NCBI GenBank assembly: GCA_029876055.1
Contig: CM056874.1
Location: 2,232,001 to 2,296,000, forward strand
DNA from: Madurella fahalii
Taxonomy: Eukaryota > Ascomycota > Sordariomycetes > Sordariales
Reading direction: 5' to 3'
DNA: 64,000 nt
In this document: piece by piece, positions 10,060 to 21,323 of the stretch
How the letters are laid out: each line of letters opens with the position of its first letter
How positions within the stretch are numbered: position 1 is the first letter of the stretch
Notes under the pieces: generated by a model
Databases searched by the model: none
Seen by the model: the letters and a program-made list of their open reading frames with translations, nothing else
What the model was told of the DNA's origin: nothing
Translations under genes and position numbers: made by a program

Positions 10060-10849
10060 GCCCTGGATCCAGAGACGCACATTGGTACTGGACGACGGGG
10101 GAGCTGGCAACATGGAAGTGCTGCCCGATATTGATGGCTGAGACTGAGTTTGGAAAACGGAAGGTCGGGAGACAGAAACATAAATGATGCGTACATGTCC
10201 TGTCCTGAAATCGAATAGTCATACTCAGTGGAAAGAGGATCTGCTACCCGGTGGTTGCTAGGCAAGATTGGCTGTTTCCGTTTAGGCTGACTGAGCCGCG
10301 TGAATGTGACGACAGCCCTGGACCCCAGCCCAGAGTCAATCAGTCATCTGCCGTCACAGACGATCTCGGCGTGCAATCGAACACGACCAGACCAGTTGAC
10401 CCCAGCTGGCCCTTGCGCCAATTGTACCCACCCTTCCACTCGCCCTTGGAAGCGGGGTATGTGTATTAATCGCTGTTGGTGACCACCCGGAACACACGAG
10501 GCGACCCGACAGACAGGTCGTCCCCACTCCACAGACCCCGCCCATCAGCGCCTAAGGTAGTTTTCCGTACCTGTACGCTTGCGCTGGAAAGCAATGGAAC
10601 CTGGCTGGTCCTGCAGCCTTCAGGGTGGAGGGCTTCACCGCCTTGGCTCGCGTTGAGACATCCTGCAAGTTGAAGAAGGGTAACCGTTGGTAAACGCGGT
10701 GTTTGCCTCCCTTCGCAACAGCAGGACAGAAAACCCCCGCTCCGTGTCCATCAGCTTTCACGTTTCTCCCCGACCCATCTCCTTCCACACACCTTCCAGG
10801 TTGTCACCAACAGCTTGCCAGCGAGCCGCCCTCCACGGCATTCTTGGCC
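10060..10849. other. Intergenic, no supported gene
   Basis: Several overlapping open frames on both strands lack recognisable domains. The last part is presumably the upstream region of the APH-like pseudogene. Confidence 0.3.
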
Positions 10850-12288
10850 ATGAATCACAACCACGCAAACTTTCAAGCCCGGCTTGATTTTGTCCGAGTA
10901 CTCGTGCGCGCCCGATTCAATTTCGGGGTAATCTGTCCTGCCTACCACTCTTCTCTCATCCACAACGCGGCGATAGTAGGGCTAATTGAGGAAAACTCAA
11001 ACACCAGATCGAGGCAGATATTGCTCCCGTTCAGTACGACCCCGAAAGTCCATTCAAGTACAACAACTTTGTTTACCGCGTCACAAGCCACTCGCCAATC
11101 TCCGGCGGCCATGCAGCGAGGAGCGCCTCTTTCCCCGGGCTGCGTTCCAATTCCCGAGGGCACCAAGGAGCTCATTGTGCGTCTCGCCGATCCGCACACC
11201 GAAGGCATGAGCATGGCAAACCGCGTCGAGAACGAGGTGGCCATCATGTCTCTCGCTTCAGCCGCTCTCAGCCACTTCCAGCCGCGCGTGGTGCCTCGCG
11301 TCTACGGTTGGGAAAGTGCTGCGGGAAAATCAGACCAGGGTTGGATTGTGTAAGAGGTGATGCCCGGCAGCCGGTTGAGTGAAACGTTCGAGGGCGTGGG
11401 CTTCGATCAGAAGAAGAAGATCTTTGCTCAGATGGCCGATCTGCTCAAGGGGCTACAAAGTTACCAGCTGCCGGAGACTATCAACGGGTTCGGCGGCATG
11501 ACCTTTGACGGGGCTGGCAGAATCGTGAGTGCAGCCATGCCTACGGTAGGAGCCGGGCCCTGGGACTCGTACGACGCCTCGTTCAAGGCAAGACTGGAGA
11601 GAGCCTTGTGGAAGGCGGACGCAAACCCTTATATCAAGGGGTAACGCGCCAACGGCCTGAGATATCGTCTCGACAAGTTCGTAGCCAAGGGCATACCGGC
11701 GTAGTTTACGAGCTTGAGCCTGAAATGGGACAAGGTAATTATCCATACTGATTTCGGTGAATCCGTTTCCTACCATCCTGCATCTCATCTTTATCGTTGA
11801 CCGCCTCTGTCCTCCCAGACGCAAGCAACCTCCTGTTCGACCCCGAGTCGGGTCGAATCACAGGCTTAATCGACTATAGCTTCGCAAGCATCCTACATCC
11901 TTCGTACAAGCTCCTTCGCTCCTTTAACGGGGCAGGGGGTCAGTTCAGGGGCTGGTACGTCAACGAAGAGAGCGAAGAAGCAGCACTGCGTAAGGCCAAG
12001 CTCCACGGGTTTCCCTCAGTTTTGCCGGCCACGAAGCCAGATGGGGCAGTGAATTGGGAGGATGCCAAAGCCTGGGAGGACGCACTGGAGGCGGCAGGAG
12101 TGACACGCCCGCGGACTATTCAGGGGATTGACAAAGTTGCGGATGTAAACACAGTGCTACAGACAATTCTTCCGTAGCGTGTCAGCAATACCAATGTGTT
12201 GAAGTTGCAGACAGAGGAGACCATCATGAAATGCAGGGATGAGAACGAGCAGCACCTGGACAAGCTCCTAAGCCGGCTTGGCTTCTGA
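10850..12288 (+). pseudogene. APH-family small-molecule kinase pseudogene with four stops
   Basis: The reading frame follows a fungal aminoglycoside-phosphotransferase-like (APH) protein: a start MNHNHANFQARLDFVR, intron 10928-11007, the GCVPIPEGTKE segment, a catalytic loop HTDF..ASN formed across a second intron (11757-11818), then GLIDYSFASILHP and a C-terminus ending in LLSRLGF at 12288. The natural substrate of such kinases is unknown. In-frame stops lie at 11351 (TAA), 11642 (TAA), 11702 (TAG) and 12175 (TAG). Each replaces a Gln or Trp expected from the family and can be reached by C:G to T:A changes. A further frame slip lies near 11110. The rest of the protein is well preserved, so decay looks recent. 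Confidence 0.8.
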
Positions 12289-12494
12289 CGACGAAGTATG
12301 GTCGAAAGACCGAGGGAGGGATCTGTTTAGGGAATCGAAGATAAGGGAAACGATTCCGGTAGTCGGGGCGCCCGCTTCTAGAACATTTGTGCTGCATGTA
12401 AACTAGAAGAACTGTCGTATTTGTCCTTGGGTTACATTCGGCAGACGCCTTGAGCCGGCATCGACCCCCTCGGACTCGCAGAGGGATTTCCCTG

Positions 12495-12794
12495 ATGGTG
12501 AAGTGCGCCAGGTGTACTGTTTGGTTTCCCGCTGCTGATACCGGGTGTGAGCTACGAACTTCGAAGAAGCGGACCGCGGAACTCGACGATTTCGCTGCCC
12601 ATGTACTCGCCTGTGCGCCGGCGGCGGACAGAGAGAGAGGAGCGCATGACCCTGTTGCGACGATAGAAGGCGCTTTCGGTCCGTGTTCTGCGTTTACCTG
12701 CTCGGAGGACTGCACCTCTGTTGGCGAATCGCAGTCTGAGTATGACGAGAAGTCCACGGCTGCATTCCGCACGGTTATCGCGGAGTGGAGCTGA
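12495..12794 (+). CDS. Unrecognised short ORF with Cys/His pattern
   Basis: A 99-codon frame from ATG 12495. It begins MVKCARCTVWF and holds a possible zinc-binding pattern (CARC, then HVLAC about 30 residues on) and a later CSAFTCSEDC cluster. Codon composition looks coding-like. A longer minus-strand frame covers the same DNA but is low in complexity. No family was recognised; it may be a fragment of a larger gene. Confidence 0.25.
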   Translation: MVKCARCTVWFPAADTGCELRTSKKRTAELDDFAAHVLACAPAADRERGAHDPVATIEGAFGPCSAFTCSEDCTSVGESQSEYDEKSTAAFRTVIAEWS

Positions 12795-14081
12795 TAGAGC
12801 TGCGGTGCGGCTGGCTTGTTTGGCTGTCGATCGTTCGGGAAATTCGGGCGGTGCTATTGACGAATGGCAGCGAAGTGCTTCCCTTTCCGTTGTGAGGCAA
12901 ACGGCGCAAAGTCGTCCAAAGGTACTCGTAAGCCTAGGCTACGAAGGATGTACGGAAGATCGGCGACACGAACGTTCTGGTTCTGATTGCGCACAGGAAG
13001 GCCGTGGGACGGCGCGACACGCCGAGAAATTGAGAATACCAAACCAAAAGAGTAAACCATGCCTTGTCCGCCCCACCTTCTGCCTTGACGAGACGTGGCT
13101 CGGGCTGCTTGATCCCGACTGATTTACTCGGCAGCTCTATCCAGTGACAGCGGTGTTTTTCATGGTGACGGATCGCAATGGTCGTTTCAATTGAGCTGAG
13201 CGGCTGTGAAATTGATCGAGAGGAGCCGGTCCAGCGGGGGTCGGTCCCACATCTTTGGTTATTGCCCTCATTGGCCAAGCCCCTGCGACGTTAGTGTAGA
13301 TTCCCCAGCAATTAGTGGGGATCTGTCATAATATTCTGTAGATGGGGCTCCCCCGCGGAGATCTCGCCACGACCTCTGCCGGCGGCCATGGTCCCCGGAG
13401 CATCGCCTACCTATTTTGTTGACAGCCGCTTTTGGGTGAACCGGGTCACTCACTACTTCGGTTTTGCAGAAAACTTGAGGGCGCTGCATGATCGGTCGGC
13501 ACGGCTGGCACTTTCGTTCGAGATGTGCACAGGGGCGGTTTGGTTTTGACATGACAAGCAGTCGTAAATGAGCAAAGATACCTACCGAGTCTACCCTATC
13601 TACGCACGCAGCATAATGTGCTAGGGTCGTATCTTGTCACCGACTAACCCCACTGATCCGCCAAACCAATAACAATGAGCTACACCTGGACCAGAAGCTT
13701 CGAGTGAACCGACCAGGGGCCACCGATTGGTGGAATGAACCGCTTGCAGCTGATCAGCTTCTAGATTTGCAAATAAATACCTTATCCTAGCCCCAAGTTC
13801 CATCTGTCTTTGTGGGTGGATCCAATGTTGTTTGCGCCTGCAAGTCCAAACTGCCTTAACTGAGATTGTTTGTTGTTGAACTGGGAAGAAAAATCCACAA
13901 GAGCAAGCCAAAGTCAGTTTATTCGTTTCGATGCTCTTGGAAGTAGTGCTTTGCTTACAAATTTTGCATCAGCTACATCGTCGCCTCCGCGGCTGGTATT
14001 GGGACCACAGCGTACGCCGATCAAAACCGCGCGCTGACTTACTGGCGCGTCCGACGACCTCTTACCTAACAGATCTGAGGC
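12795..14081. other. Intergenic, no supported gene
   Basis: Only short, motif-free open frames were seen. The end of the stretch is the upstream region of the membrane protein gene. Confidence 0.3.
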
Positions 14082-15182
14082 ATGACAATGCTGCATCAAG
14101 GCGTTATTTTCTTCTTCATTCTCTATGGGGCTGGAGGATTTTGTTCTACGATTCCTCTTCCCACGGCCAACACGCTGCAAACACGGCTAGACGACGCTTG
14201 CGGATTTAACGGCAATCCTGATCTCTACGGCCTAGGAATTCGTCTAGGTGTATATTTCCAGTGGATATCGGCCTGCCTTGTCCACGGGCTAGGTCTGCAA
14301 GAACGCGATGGATTGATGGAAGCGTACATCATCTTTCTTCTCGCTCTAACCATCGCCATCATAGTTACGACGGTCCAATCTGACCCCGTATATGCGGTCG
14401 AGGTCTTTTTAGTCATGTACATCGTCTTTGGCGGGGCATACACGGTGTTAATCACTGGCTACCAAAAGAGCAACATCCTCATAGATCAGCTGGTCGGAGG
14501 GAGGGTAAAACAACTGAGGGCGCTGGCCACTCTGGCGATTCTCTCAACGATGAGCATCTACTGCAGCTGGTTCTGGCTGCGTGGGATATACGGCGATTTT
14601 CTCGAAACCCCCTGCGGCACTTACGGCTTTCTTTTCACCAGAGTGTCCTTGTTCGATCCGGCTGTGTCGAGATTTTTCGCCTTTCTGTCCATCTTTATGG
14701 CTGTAGCTTATATCACCCAGCCTGCATTCATCCCTTGCGTTTCAATTATCAGAAAATTCACACCGGAACCCTTCGCTCCTGTCTTCAGCAAACTCATGCC
14801 GGAAATCTTTGCTACGCAGGAGACTGAGAGTACTGAGAGGTACAGTACCTCCCTTGATATCGTACCGTTTACCTAGCATTGTCTTATTTATAATAGATCG
14901 GACACGAACAGAGTGCGATTCCCAGCCGTGTCTCGTCTCCGTTTCTTCGTCACAGGCATAGGCGCCAGTGTCTTTACCCTGGCATATGCAATTCTGGGAA
15001 TCGAGTTGACCATTTATTGGAACTCTATTCAAGGGGTTTATTCTATCAACAATGCAGGGCAATTAATACCTTTTGTAATAGGCGCCGTGGGTTTCCTAAA
15101 GGTTCTTCTTCATATGTCTCCCTTGAGAATCGACGGAAATCATGACACTCAACAGGCGACCGTAAGCGCTGGATCTCATTAA
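14082..15182 (+). CDS. Fungal seven-helix membrane protein of unknown function
   Basis: Exons 14082-14839 and 14897-15182 join in phase 2 across a 57-nt intron (GTACAG donor, ATAATAG acceptor) to give 347 aa. After an N-terminal hydrophobic signal-like segment and a CGFNGNPDLYGLGIR motif come helices at about 50-70 (VYFQWISACL), 87-105, 110-132, 148-172, 195-218, 275-300 and 320-340. The CGFxGNPDLYGLGIR start and helix layout match an uncharacterised fungal membrane-protein family. No transport or enzyme signature is visible. The intron model is well supported, because the second exon continues the helix pattern in frame. Confidence 0.8.
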
Positions 15183-16353
15183 GCATATTGATAGTCAAGC
15201 AGCGAATGCGACTACCAGGCGCCAGATGAGCGGACTCGGAGCGGGATTTCCTAGAAACCTATCATGGTCAAGGTTACTGGAGTAGAGGATAATAGCATGG
15301 TTTAGGGAGTCTTGGTGTCCTTCCTTTTTCCTTTCTTTACGGTCTGAGGACACTGATTAGAGAGGATGTAGGGCTGATCAGCCAACCTCAGGGATATAAG
15401 ACCTCCGCATCACGCGCCAGGAATTCTTGTGATTCATCTCTTTTGACGTCACTTTTAAGGCGCGCTGCATGCCAGCTTAAATACAGAGAGTTCAGTTATT
15501 TTTCTCGGTTCTCGCTGAGATCTGGGCCTCTGGCCCCGGTCAGCGCTCCCTTCCGACCGTGGCTTGCACGACTAATTATTTGTTTGTCCGACACCACTAG
15601 TCACCTTGCTCTTGCCCTCCCACGTCCTCCAAGCCCCGGACTACTCACGGAATTCGCTGATCAGAGTTACGGCCCTTAAGCTGCAACTTTGATCAGCTTC
15701 CAAGCAAGCTGTTCAGGATGAACCATAGCATTTTGTCCTCAGTATCAGTGCGGGTGTGGTATAGAGTTGGTTAGAGCCTCTTGCCCAGGGCTCGCCATCT
15801 CTCCTTTAGTATCATATGGTATAATCGATCTCTCTGGAACATGTTAATTCCAACCCCTCCCATGGCTGTGGAAAATCTTCATCCGATTCAGCATTAACTA
15901 TCTCTCAGTATAACGAGCACGGGGGAGCATTGTCGAATGTTAGCTTCCTCGCATATTGTGAAAGAGATGTCTGGTACTTTCCAGGCCATCGGCAAAGGCA
16001 GCAGTATGCTTGTTATTTCAGATATCAGTGTTGGCAAGAACCTTTCCCTCATCGTCGGTACACTAACTTCGGAGCAACTAACGAATCTACTTGAGAGTAG
16101 GGGGATATTACGGTTGCTGCAGGTAAGCTAGAAGTACAATAATTAGCGGTTAAGTCCCTCGCGGTTGAGACTTATGGCCAATTTCGTACTAGTATAGTTA
16201 TCCTCGATGATTCCGTATTATCTGGAAGAAGTGGTATAAACGTATAGATCCTAACCGTGTTCTTTACGGGAACTATATGTGACTGCGGGACTCTCCCCCA
16301 TACATGCCTGGGAGGGCACAAGCCGACCCATAGTGCGGGCGGTGATTAACGCT
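15183..16353. other. Intergenic, no supported gene
   Basis: Short motif-free open frames only. Confidence 0.3.
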
Positions 16354-16473
16354 TCATTCCGGCAGTATAGGGGACATGTCGACACCAGTAACGGTGGCTC
16401 TCGGGAATTCGTCAGCTAAAGTTATAGTCCAATCGCCGATTCCTGTCCTGAGATCGAGGACATAATTAGTGAA
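16354..16473 (-). pseudogene. Methyltransferase fragment (SAM-binding motif, LaeA-like type)
   Basis: About 38 codons read YVLDLRTGIGDWTITLADEF followed by ATVTGVDMSP, which is motif I and the following strand of a class I SAM methyltransferase of the LaeA-like kind (usual form VLDLGTGTGIW..ADEYP..VIGTDLSP). A stop follows directly and neither flank continues the fold. A gene scrap. Confidence 0.6.
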
Positions 16474-18133
16474 CCTTGTCCGTCGTAGAGGTGACGAGCA
16501 CACCCAGCAACATTGAACATAGCTCGTGCAAGGGTCGCATACGCTTTTGTTCCTGCTCATCAATGGGCAGTAGGTTCTTGTTGGATTTGTAGTATTGACG
16601 GCCATTCTACGCAGTTATCTCGAAGAAACCAGAACTAGAAGTCTAGAGATGTTGTTGATACCACCTAGGTAGACATCTGTTGTGTAGTCGTCGTGGAGTT
16701 GACGAAGTTGCTAGGCTAGGGGAGCCCTCTTGTTTTTGTTGTTATCTAGACCGCTATTACCCTTTTTTGGGTGCGCTAGTCCCTAGGGTGCGATCTAGCA
16801 GGCCGAGCATGTGAGTTCGAGGCGTCACTCCGGGAGCGTAGAGGTGGAGAAAAGTCTGTATTAGCGGTGTCCAACTGTTTAGCGCTTGGTTTTGGTTTGG
16901 TTCGGTGCTCTAGATCCTGGACTAGCTTTACATTGGCCTTTTTTTTCTGTAAATCTTTGTGCCAATAGCAATCCATGTACCTGCCAGCCTTGCCAAACTC
17001 CTTGCGCTACACGATAACTCGTGAAGAACGGTTTCTAAAACACTTTGCTCCGCGTTTAACCCCTGACGGACGAATGAGGCGAGCATATCCGAACGCCGTG
17101 GCGTCCCCCGTTTGAGCTGAGTCTCAAATGATGGAGTGCGCATTCTGAATCATCCGTTCAAACCCCACGTCTTTCCCGGATGGTCCTAAGAACCGGGCCG
17201 CAGAAGGCCCTGGGATGGATTAAGCTGGCTGGCTGATCATCTACGAATTACGATTCGCAGATTACGAGGCTTTTCCTCTCCTGCCTCGTATGTGGACTAG
17301 GCAGCAGAACCCGAGACAACACAAAAATTATTTATAGCGCAAGATGTGTGGAATCCAGAAGGGGGTGCGCTTCCAAGGATCCTTCGCTCTCCCAAACACG
17401 CCGTGGCTTGTCGGGAATTGGCAGAGATTTACGCGGCCTCTCCCCTCGCTGACAGGAACCATCAATAAGCTTACAATATTATGCAAGCCACATCTTACGG
17501 GCGGTTAGGATAGGCAAATTGCATGAAATGCTGCGCGAGACTCGCTCATGCAGCACCATTTATTTCATCAAGTCTGAACCGTCACAATTGGACATTCAGT
17601 CGAGGCGCAGCAATTCGGTAAACCGCGGGCAGACTTGACTCTTCGTTGGGCGAAGATACCCATGGGAAGAATGGGTCAAGCGAGTTGCTCCGTGTCAGAC
17701 TTGAAGTCGTCAATTGTGGTTCTAGCGACGTCTCGAGGAATGGAGCTCATGCACCACGCCACATGTCTCGTGTCCTTCCCAGCTGTTACAAAGGGGTGGA
17801 GCTAATAGTGTATGGGTCAAGACGCGTAATAGTTAGGCAAACTGGCAGATTGGCCGCTTCTCACAAAGAGCCGCGTGCTCCCTCGCCGCAGTGCCTTGCA
17901 AACTACCGTTTCAATAAATGTCGCCGTGCGGCAAGGCGTTAAAAAGGGTCCCATGTGGCGGGAAGGCATCAGTCTCGTACTTGTCAGAAACGGAACTTTC
18001 ATTGATACAAAGTCAGCCTTCGTTCTCTGCAGTCTGCAATTCAACTGCTACTTTCTTGGTGTTGTTGGTTGTTTGACTAAATCAGTCCGTCACTAAAACA
18101 GTTCATACGATAATAAACCGCACCCAATCAATC
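16474..18133. other. Intergenic, no supported gene
   Basis: Short open frames without motifs. A tRNA-like TTCAAAC sequence near 17158 was examined and rejected. Confidence 0.3.
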
Positions 18134-18932
18134 ATGCCGTTGCATAGGTCGACCTTCGAGAATGGCAGCTTAAGGGATGGAAAGTGGTTCTGTGCTTGCG
18201 ACAATCCGGCTCTCTGGTACGATGTCAAGAAGGAGGGTCCAACCCAAGGCCAGCGATGTAAGCAGCTGTCTGCCCTGTTCATGTAATATGTACAGATGTT
18301 CTTACATGACCATTGTAGTTTTGAGATGCTGCCCAACCGATTCTCGGCCTCAATGCAGCTTCTTCCTCTGGGAGGTGCATGAGGCGAGCGCCCGCGAGAG
18401 ACTCAATGAGCGCTCGTCCCTCCGGGCCACCACGCCCACCAGCACCAGCACTCTAAACAACGCGCTGTACCTACCGACACCGGGCACAGCTGACCCGGGT
18501 AGCACGCTGCCAACACGCGCCCGTGGAATCCCGAGGCCAGACGACACGCCCACCCGGTCCCGGGGCAAGGCCGCCGTCGTACCACCGGTCGAAGCAGATG
18601 GTGGCGATGAGGATGATGGGGACGACACGCTTATCCGGTCCCAGAGCAAGGCCGCTGTCGTACCGCAAGTCGAAGCAGATAGTAGCGACGAGGATGATAG
18701 GGACGACAACGGCACTTTGCTCCCGCAAATAATCACCTGCCTCAAGTCCGATGGCGTCCAGCTTAAGCCATCTACGAAGGAGTACTTGGGTCACCTCGTT
18801 CGCCAGCAGGGAGCCATTTACGAGGTCAAGCTGCAGAATAGCGACTACACAATTGCCCGTCTCCGCAAGCGGCTGGACCGTCTGACGGTGAAGGCGAACG
18901 ACGATGTTCTGCGAGCCCAAGCCGCCGATTAG
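18134..18932 (+). CDS. GRF-type zinc-finger protein with duplicated acidic linker and coiled-coil tail
   Basis: Exons 18134-18257 and 18319-18932 join in phase 1 across a 61-nt intron (GTAAGC donor, TTGTAG acceptor), giving 245 aa. Residues 17-62 form a GRF zinc finger: WFCAC, then KKEGPTQGQRFLRCC, then a CSFFLW box. GRF fingers bind single-stranded nucleic acid in proteins such as APE2, NEIL3 and topoisomerase III. The middle is Ser/Thr/Pro-rich and contains an 81-bp tandem duplication (18541-18621 and 18622-18702), each unit ending in an Asp/Glu cluster. The last 60 residues look like a coiled coil (YEVKLQNSDYTIARLRKRLD). Free-standing fungal GRF proteins of this layout have no assigned function. 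Confidence 0.78.
18541..18702 (+). repeat. Two 81-bp tandem units in the GRF protein gene
   Basis: Both units begin ACGACACGC and encode a 27-residue segment containing KAAVVP and an acidic run. They differ at roughly a fifth of positions. Confidence 0.7.
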
Positions 18933-19411
18933 AAACGGCACGATCCTGTGCGGTTGTGTTTGCTTACCTTAGCTCGCTGAATATAAGGCAGCAGAAGTGG
19001 AGTGATGACGCGACCCCGGGACTGGTTTGTGTGCGCCTGGTTTGGAGAGGGGAGCAGCGCGTCTAGCTTCCCAAGAGATGAGTGGGACCAGAATGGCGAT
19101 GGGATATTGTGGTTGACATAAGGTGGCTGCGATGCTCGTGTTTAGAATGTGAACGGTTTTCAACATGCGTCTCAATTATAGTGGATCGGATCCACGAGGG
19201 TGGTAATAATTAGTCATAGATCGTTTGTTTTGCTACGATGCTTAAGTATTATCAAACGTGTCACGAGACTATTAGGTATGATAGCCCAGACGGGTCAGAC
19301 GCACCGCCCTCCCTAATACAGTATGTGATCCCCGCGCCGAGTCTGTCTCCCCTGACGCTCTACATACGAAGCAAACGCGGCCACTTTAGGGGCCTTACCC
19401 TGTTTGAGCTT
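18933..19411. other. Intergenic, no supported gene
   Basis: Nothing recognisable. Confidence 0.3.
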
Positions 19412-19620
19412 GGATGCAAGTGATGGAGACGAGAAAGAGGGTGCCGGGAAGGAGAATTCCAACACGCGGATAAACATGGCTAACATGGCGTCGGTGTACT
19501 CGGATCAAGGCCGACGGAAGTAGGTCGAGGCACTGGAGGTGCAAGTCATGGTGACGAGAAAGAGGGTGCTGGGAGAGGAGCACCCGGACACGCTGGCGAG
19601 TATTGTCAATCTCGCCTTAC
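19412..19620 (+). pseudogene. TPR-array relic (NLR-type, kinesin-light-chain repeats)
   Basis: The plus strand holds pieces of at least two repeats: QVMETRKRV, then MANMASVYSDQGRRK, a TAG stop, then LEVQVMVTRKRVLGEEHPDT followed by LASIVNLA. This is the 42-residue repeat common in fungal NB-ARC/NACHT-TPR receptors. No nucleotide-binding domain was found nearby, and frame shifts and the stop show it is dead. Confidence 0.65.
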
Positions 19621-21323
19621 TTCGGAGAGGCACGGCCGCTTTGCAGAATCGCAACGAACTCAATTCCGGCGTTCTTGTTAGGTTGGCCTTCATTCTTCTG
19701 CTTGGTGCTTGAGCGTAGCATGGACAGCTCACACGTCTTGAGCAGGGCTTTATGTCTCCACACTGCCCCTTTCTCTGCGGGTCTCGTAGGCTAGTAATTT
19801 CGTTAATAAGCCAGATTGTAGGCCATTCCCCGCATTTTCTCGTCCTATCCTCGGCAGTTGAGTGTACTCACCAGCGTGACATGAGGTAGGTAGTGTTAGG
19901 CTGGTTCCCGGTGCTAGGGTAGGGAAAACCCGACCTGCAGGTACCTATAATTTTTATTATTCTTCCTACACCGCTTTACCTAAAGTAGGGTGTGCCGGAC
20001 CTCCTACCGCTACATATATAGGAAAACCGTACTGTATAGGCCGGGTGAAAACCTATATCAACAAGTAATAAGTTGGGGAAAACAGTCCCCAGAGGACAGG
20101 GTCCCTCGGGTCAGAGGGACACAGCTGCTAGGATGGTGCCCCGGTAGCTGTAACTTGCCGTGGGCCCATTTTTCTTTCGCACCATTTGTAGGGCCGCCTT
20201 GGCTATTGCTCCTTAGACAGAACAATCCTTTCAGCACTCTTTACACACCTGTTGCAAGCTCAATTGACGAGCTTTCTTTGCGTGCAAAGTGATCTCCCTC
20301 TGATCAGAGGGAGTTCTATCTGCACATGTTGTTTTGATCTTGTTTAGGCTGCAGGGACCCAATTTGTGGCCTGGCCTGTCTTATCAATCTTGTCTGTCTG
20401 GCATTTGGCCGTCTTTGCCCTCCCCCTTGTTTTGGTGGGTATGTGTGTTTCTGCACCATTTCACTAATAGACTATATTTATACTTAGGGGATTGGTATAG
20501 GTAGGAAAATAAATCTCTAACTACCTCTGTACTAGCTTTGGTGACGGATTTTTGAGCTAGCCTCTCCAAACTCTGGTTCGCAAGGTCGCTGTCAGCTTCG
20601 CGATAATAACACGAGAACCAATTGATTCCACCAGTAATAGAAACGGATGAACTGGTATGAAGGTAAAAGTGATTTCAGGTAGGCATAACTGAGGTGAACC
20701 ACCCCGGCATTCCGTCGACATCGTATCACGGACAAGGCACAGAGCATCATCTCATCCGAGCATACTCTATACAATTCTGCTTTGATTCAGCATTATTGTC
20801 ACTATGCATTTCAACCTTCGTCTCTCATCGTCTCTCTTTTACTAACTATATAAGTCGGAGTTTTCAGGGTCACCTTCTATTTACGATTCCAATGTCACGG
20901 CGCCAACTAGGGCACGGGAAACTATGGTTGCCCTGGGTACCCTGGATACCTGCTCTACCACAACGCCTCCATTAATGCGGTCTCGGAAACGATCGAGAAG
21001 GAGCTAAATGATAATCAAAGATTACAGTGAGTTTGGCAGTTCATACCAATGTTCTCTGCTACTTCGTGTTTGCCCCGTTGTCCATCTTGCCATACACCAC
21101 CCGTTCCATGATCGTGACACCCGAACAACGACCTGGATATCATTATCAGTTTTCGAACCATAATAGATGTTGCTTTTCGGAGAGAGTGCGGCAAGTACCT
21201 TCTAGCCAGCGGTGATGACAACTGTGCCAACTTTCTCGGAGAGACCAGATATCCGTGTGTGACGACTACACCGTTACTTGGTGGCGTGCAGCGCCATGGA
21301 TGATGATTAGTGACGGTAATCGC
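19621..21323. other. Intergenic, repeat-bearing, no supported gene
   Basis: Contains the dispersed repeat at 20060-20160 and AT-rich DNA. A short coding-like fragment near 20935-21030 (YLLYHNASINAVSETIEKEL, plus strand) has no recognised family. Confidence 0.3.
20060..20160 (-). repeat. Dispersed repeat, copy 1
   Basis: The minus strand of this stretch matches 27336-27432 on the plus strand at about 80 percent, with shared GTCCCTCTGACC and GAGGGACCCTG blocks. It probably belongs to a retroelement terminus. The surrounding DNA (19621-21323) shows no gene. Confidence 0.55.

Noticed and set aside
12224..12772. 182-codon minus-strand open frame
   Set aside because: Low complexity, starts inside the APH-like pseudogene end, and overlaps a better plus-strand candidate.
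17090..17175. tRNA-like CCGTTCAAACCCC word
   Set aside because: The bases around it do not pair into a T arm, and no acceptor or anticodon stem could be drawn.
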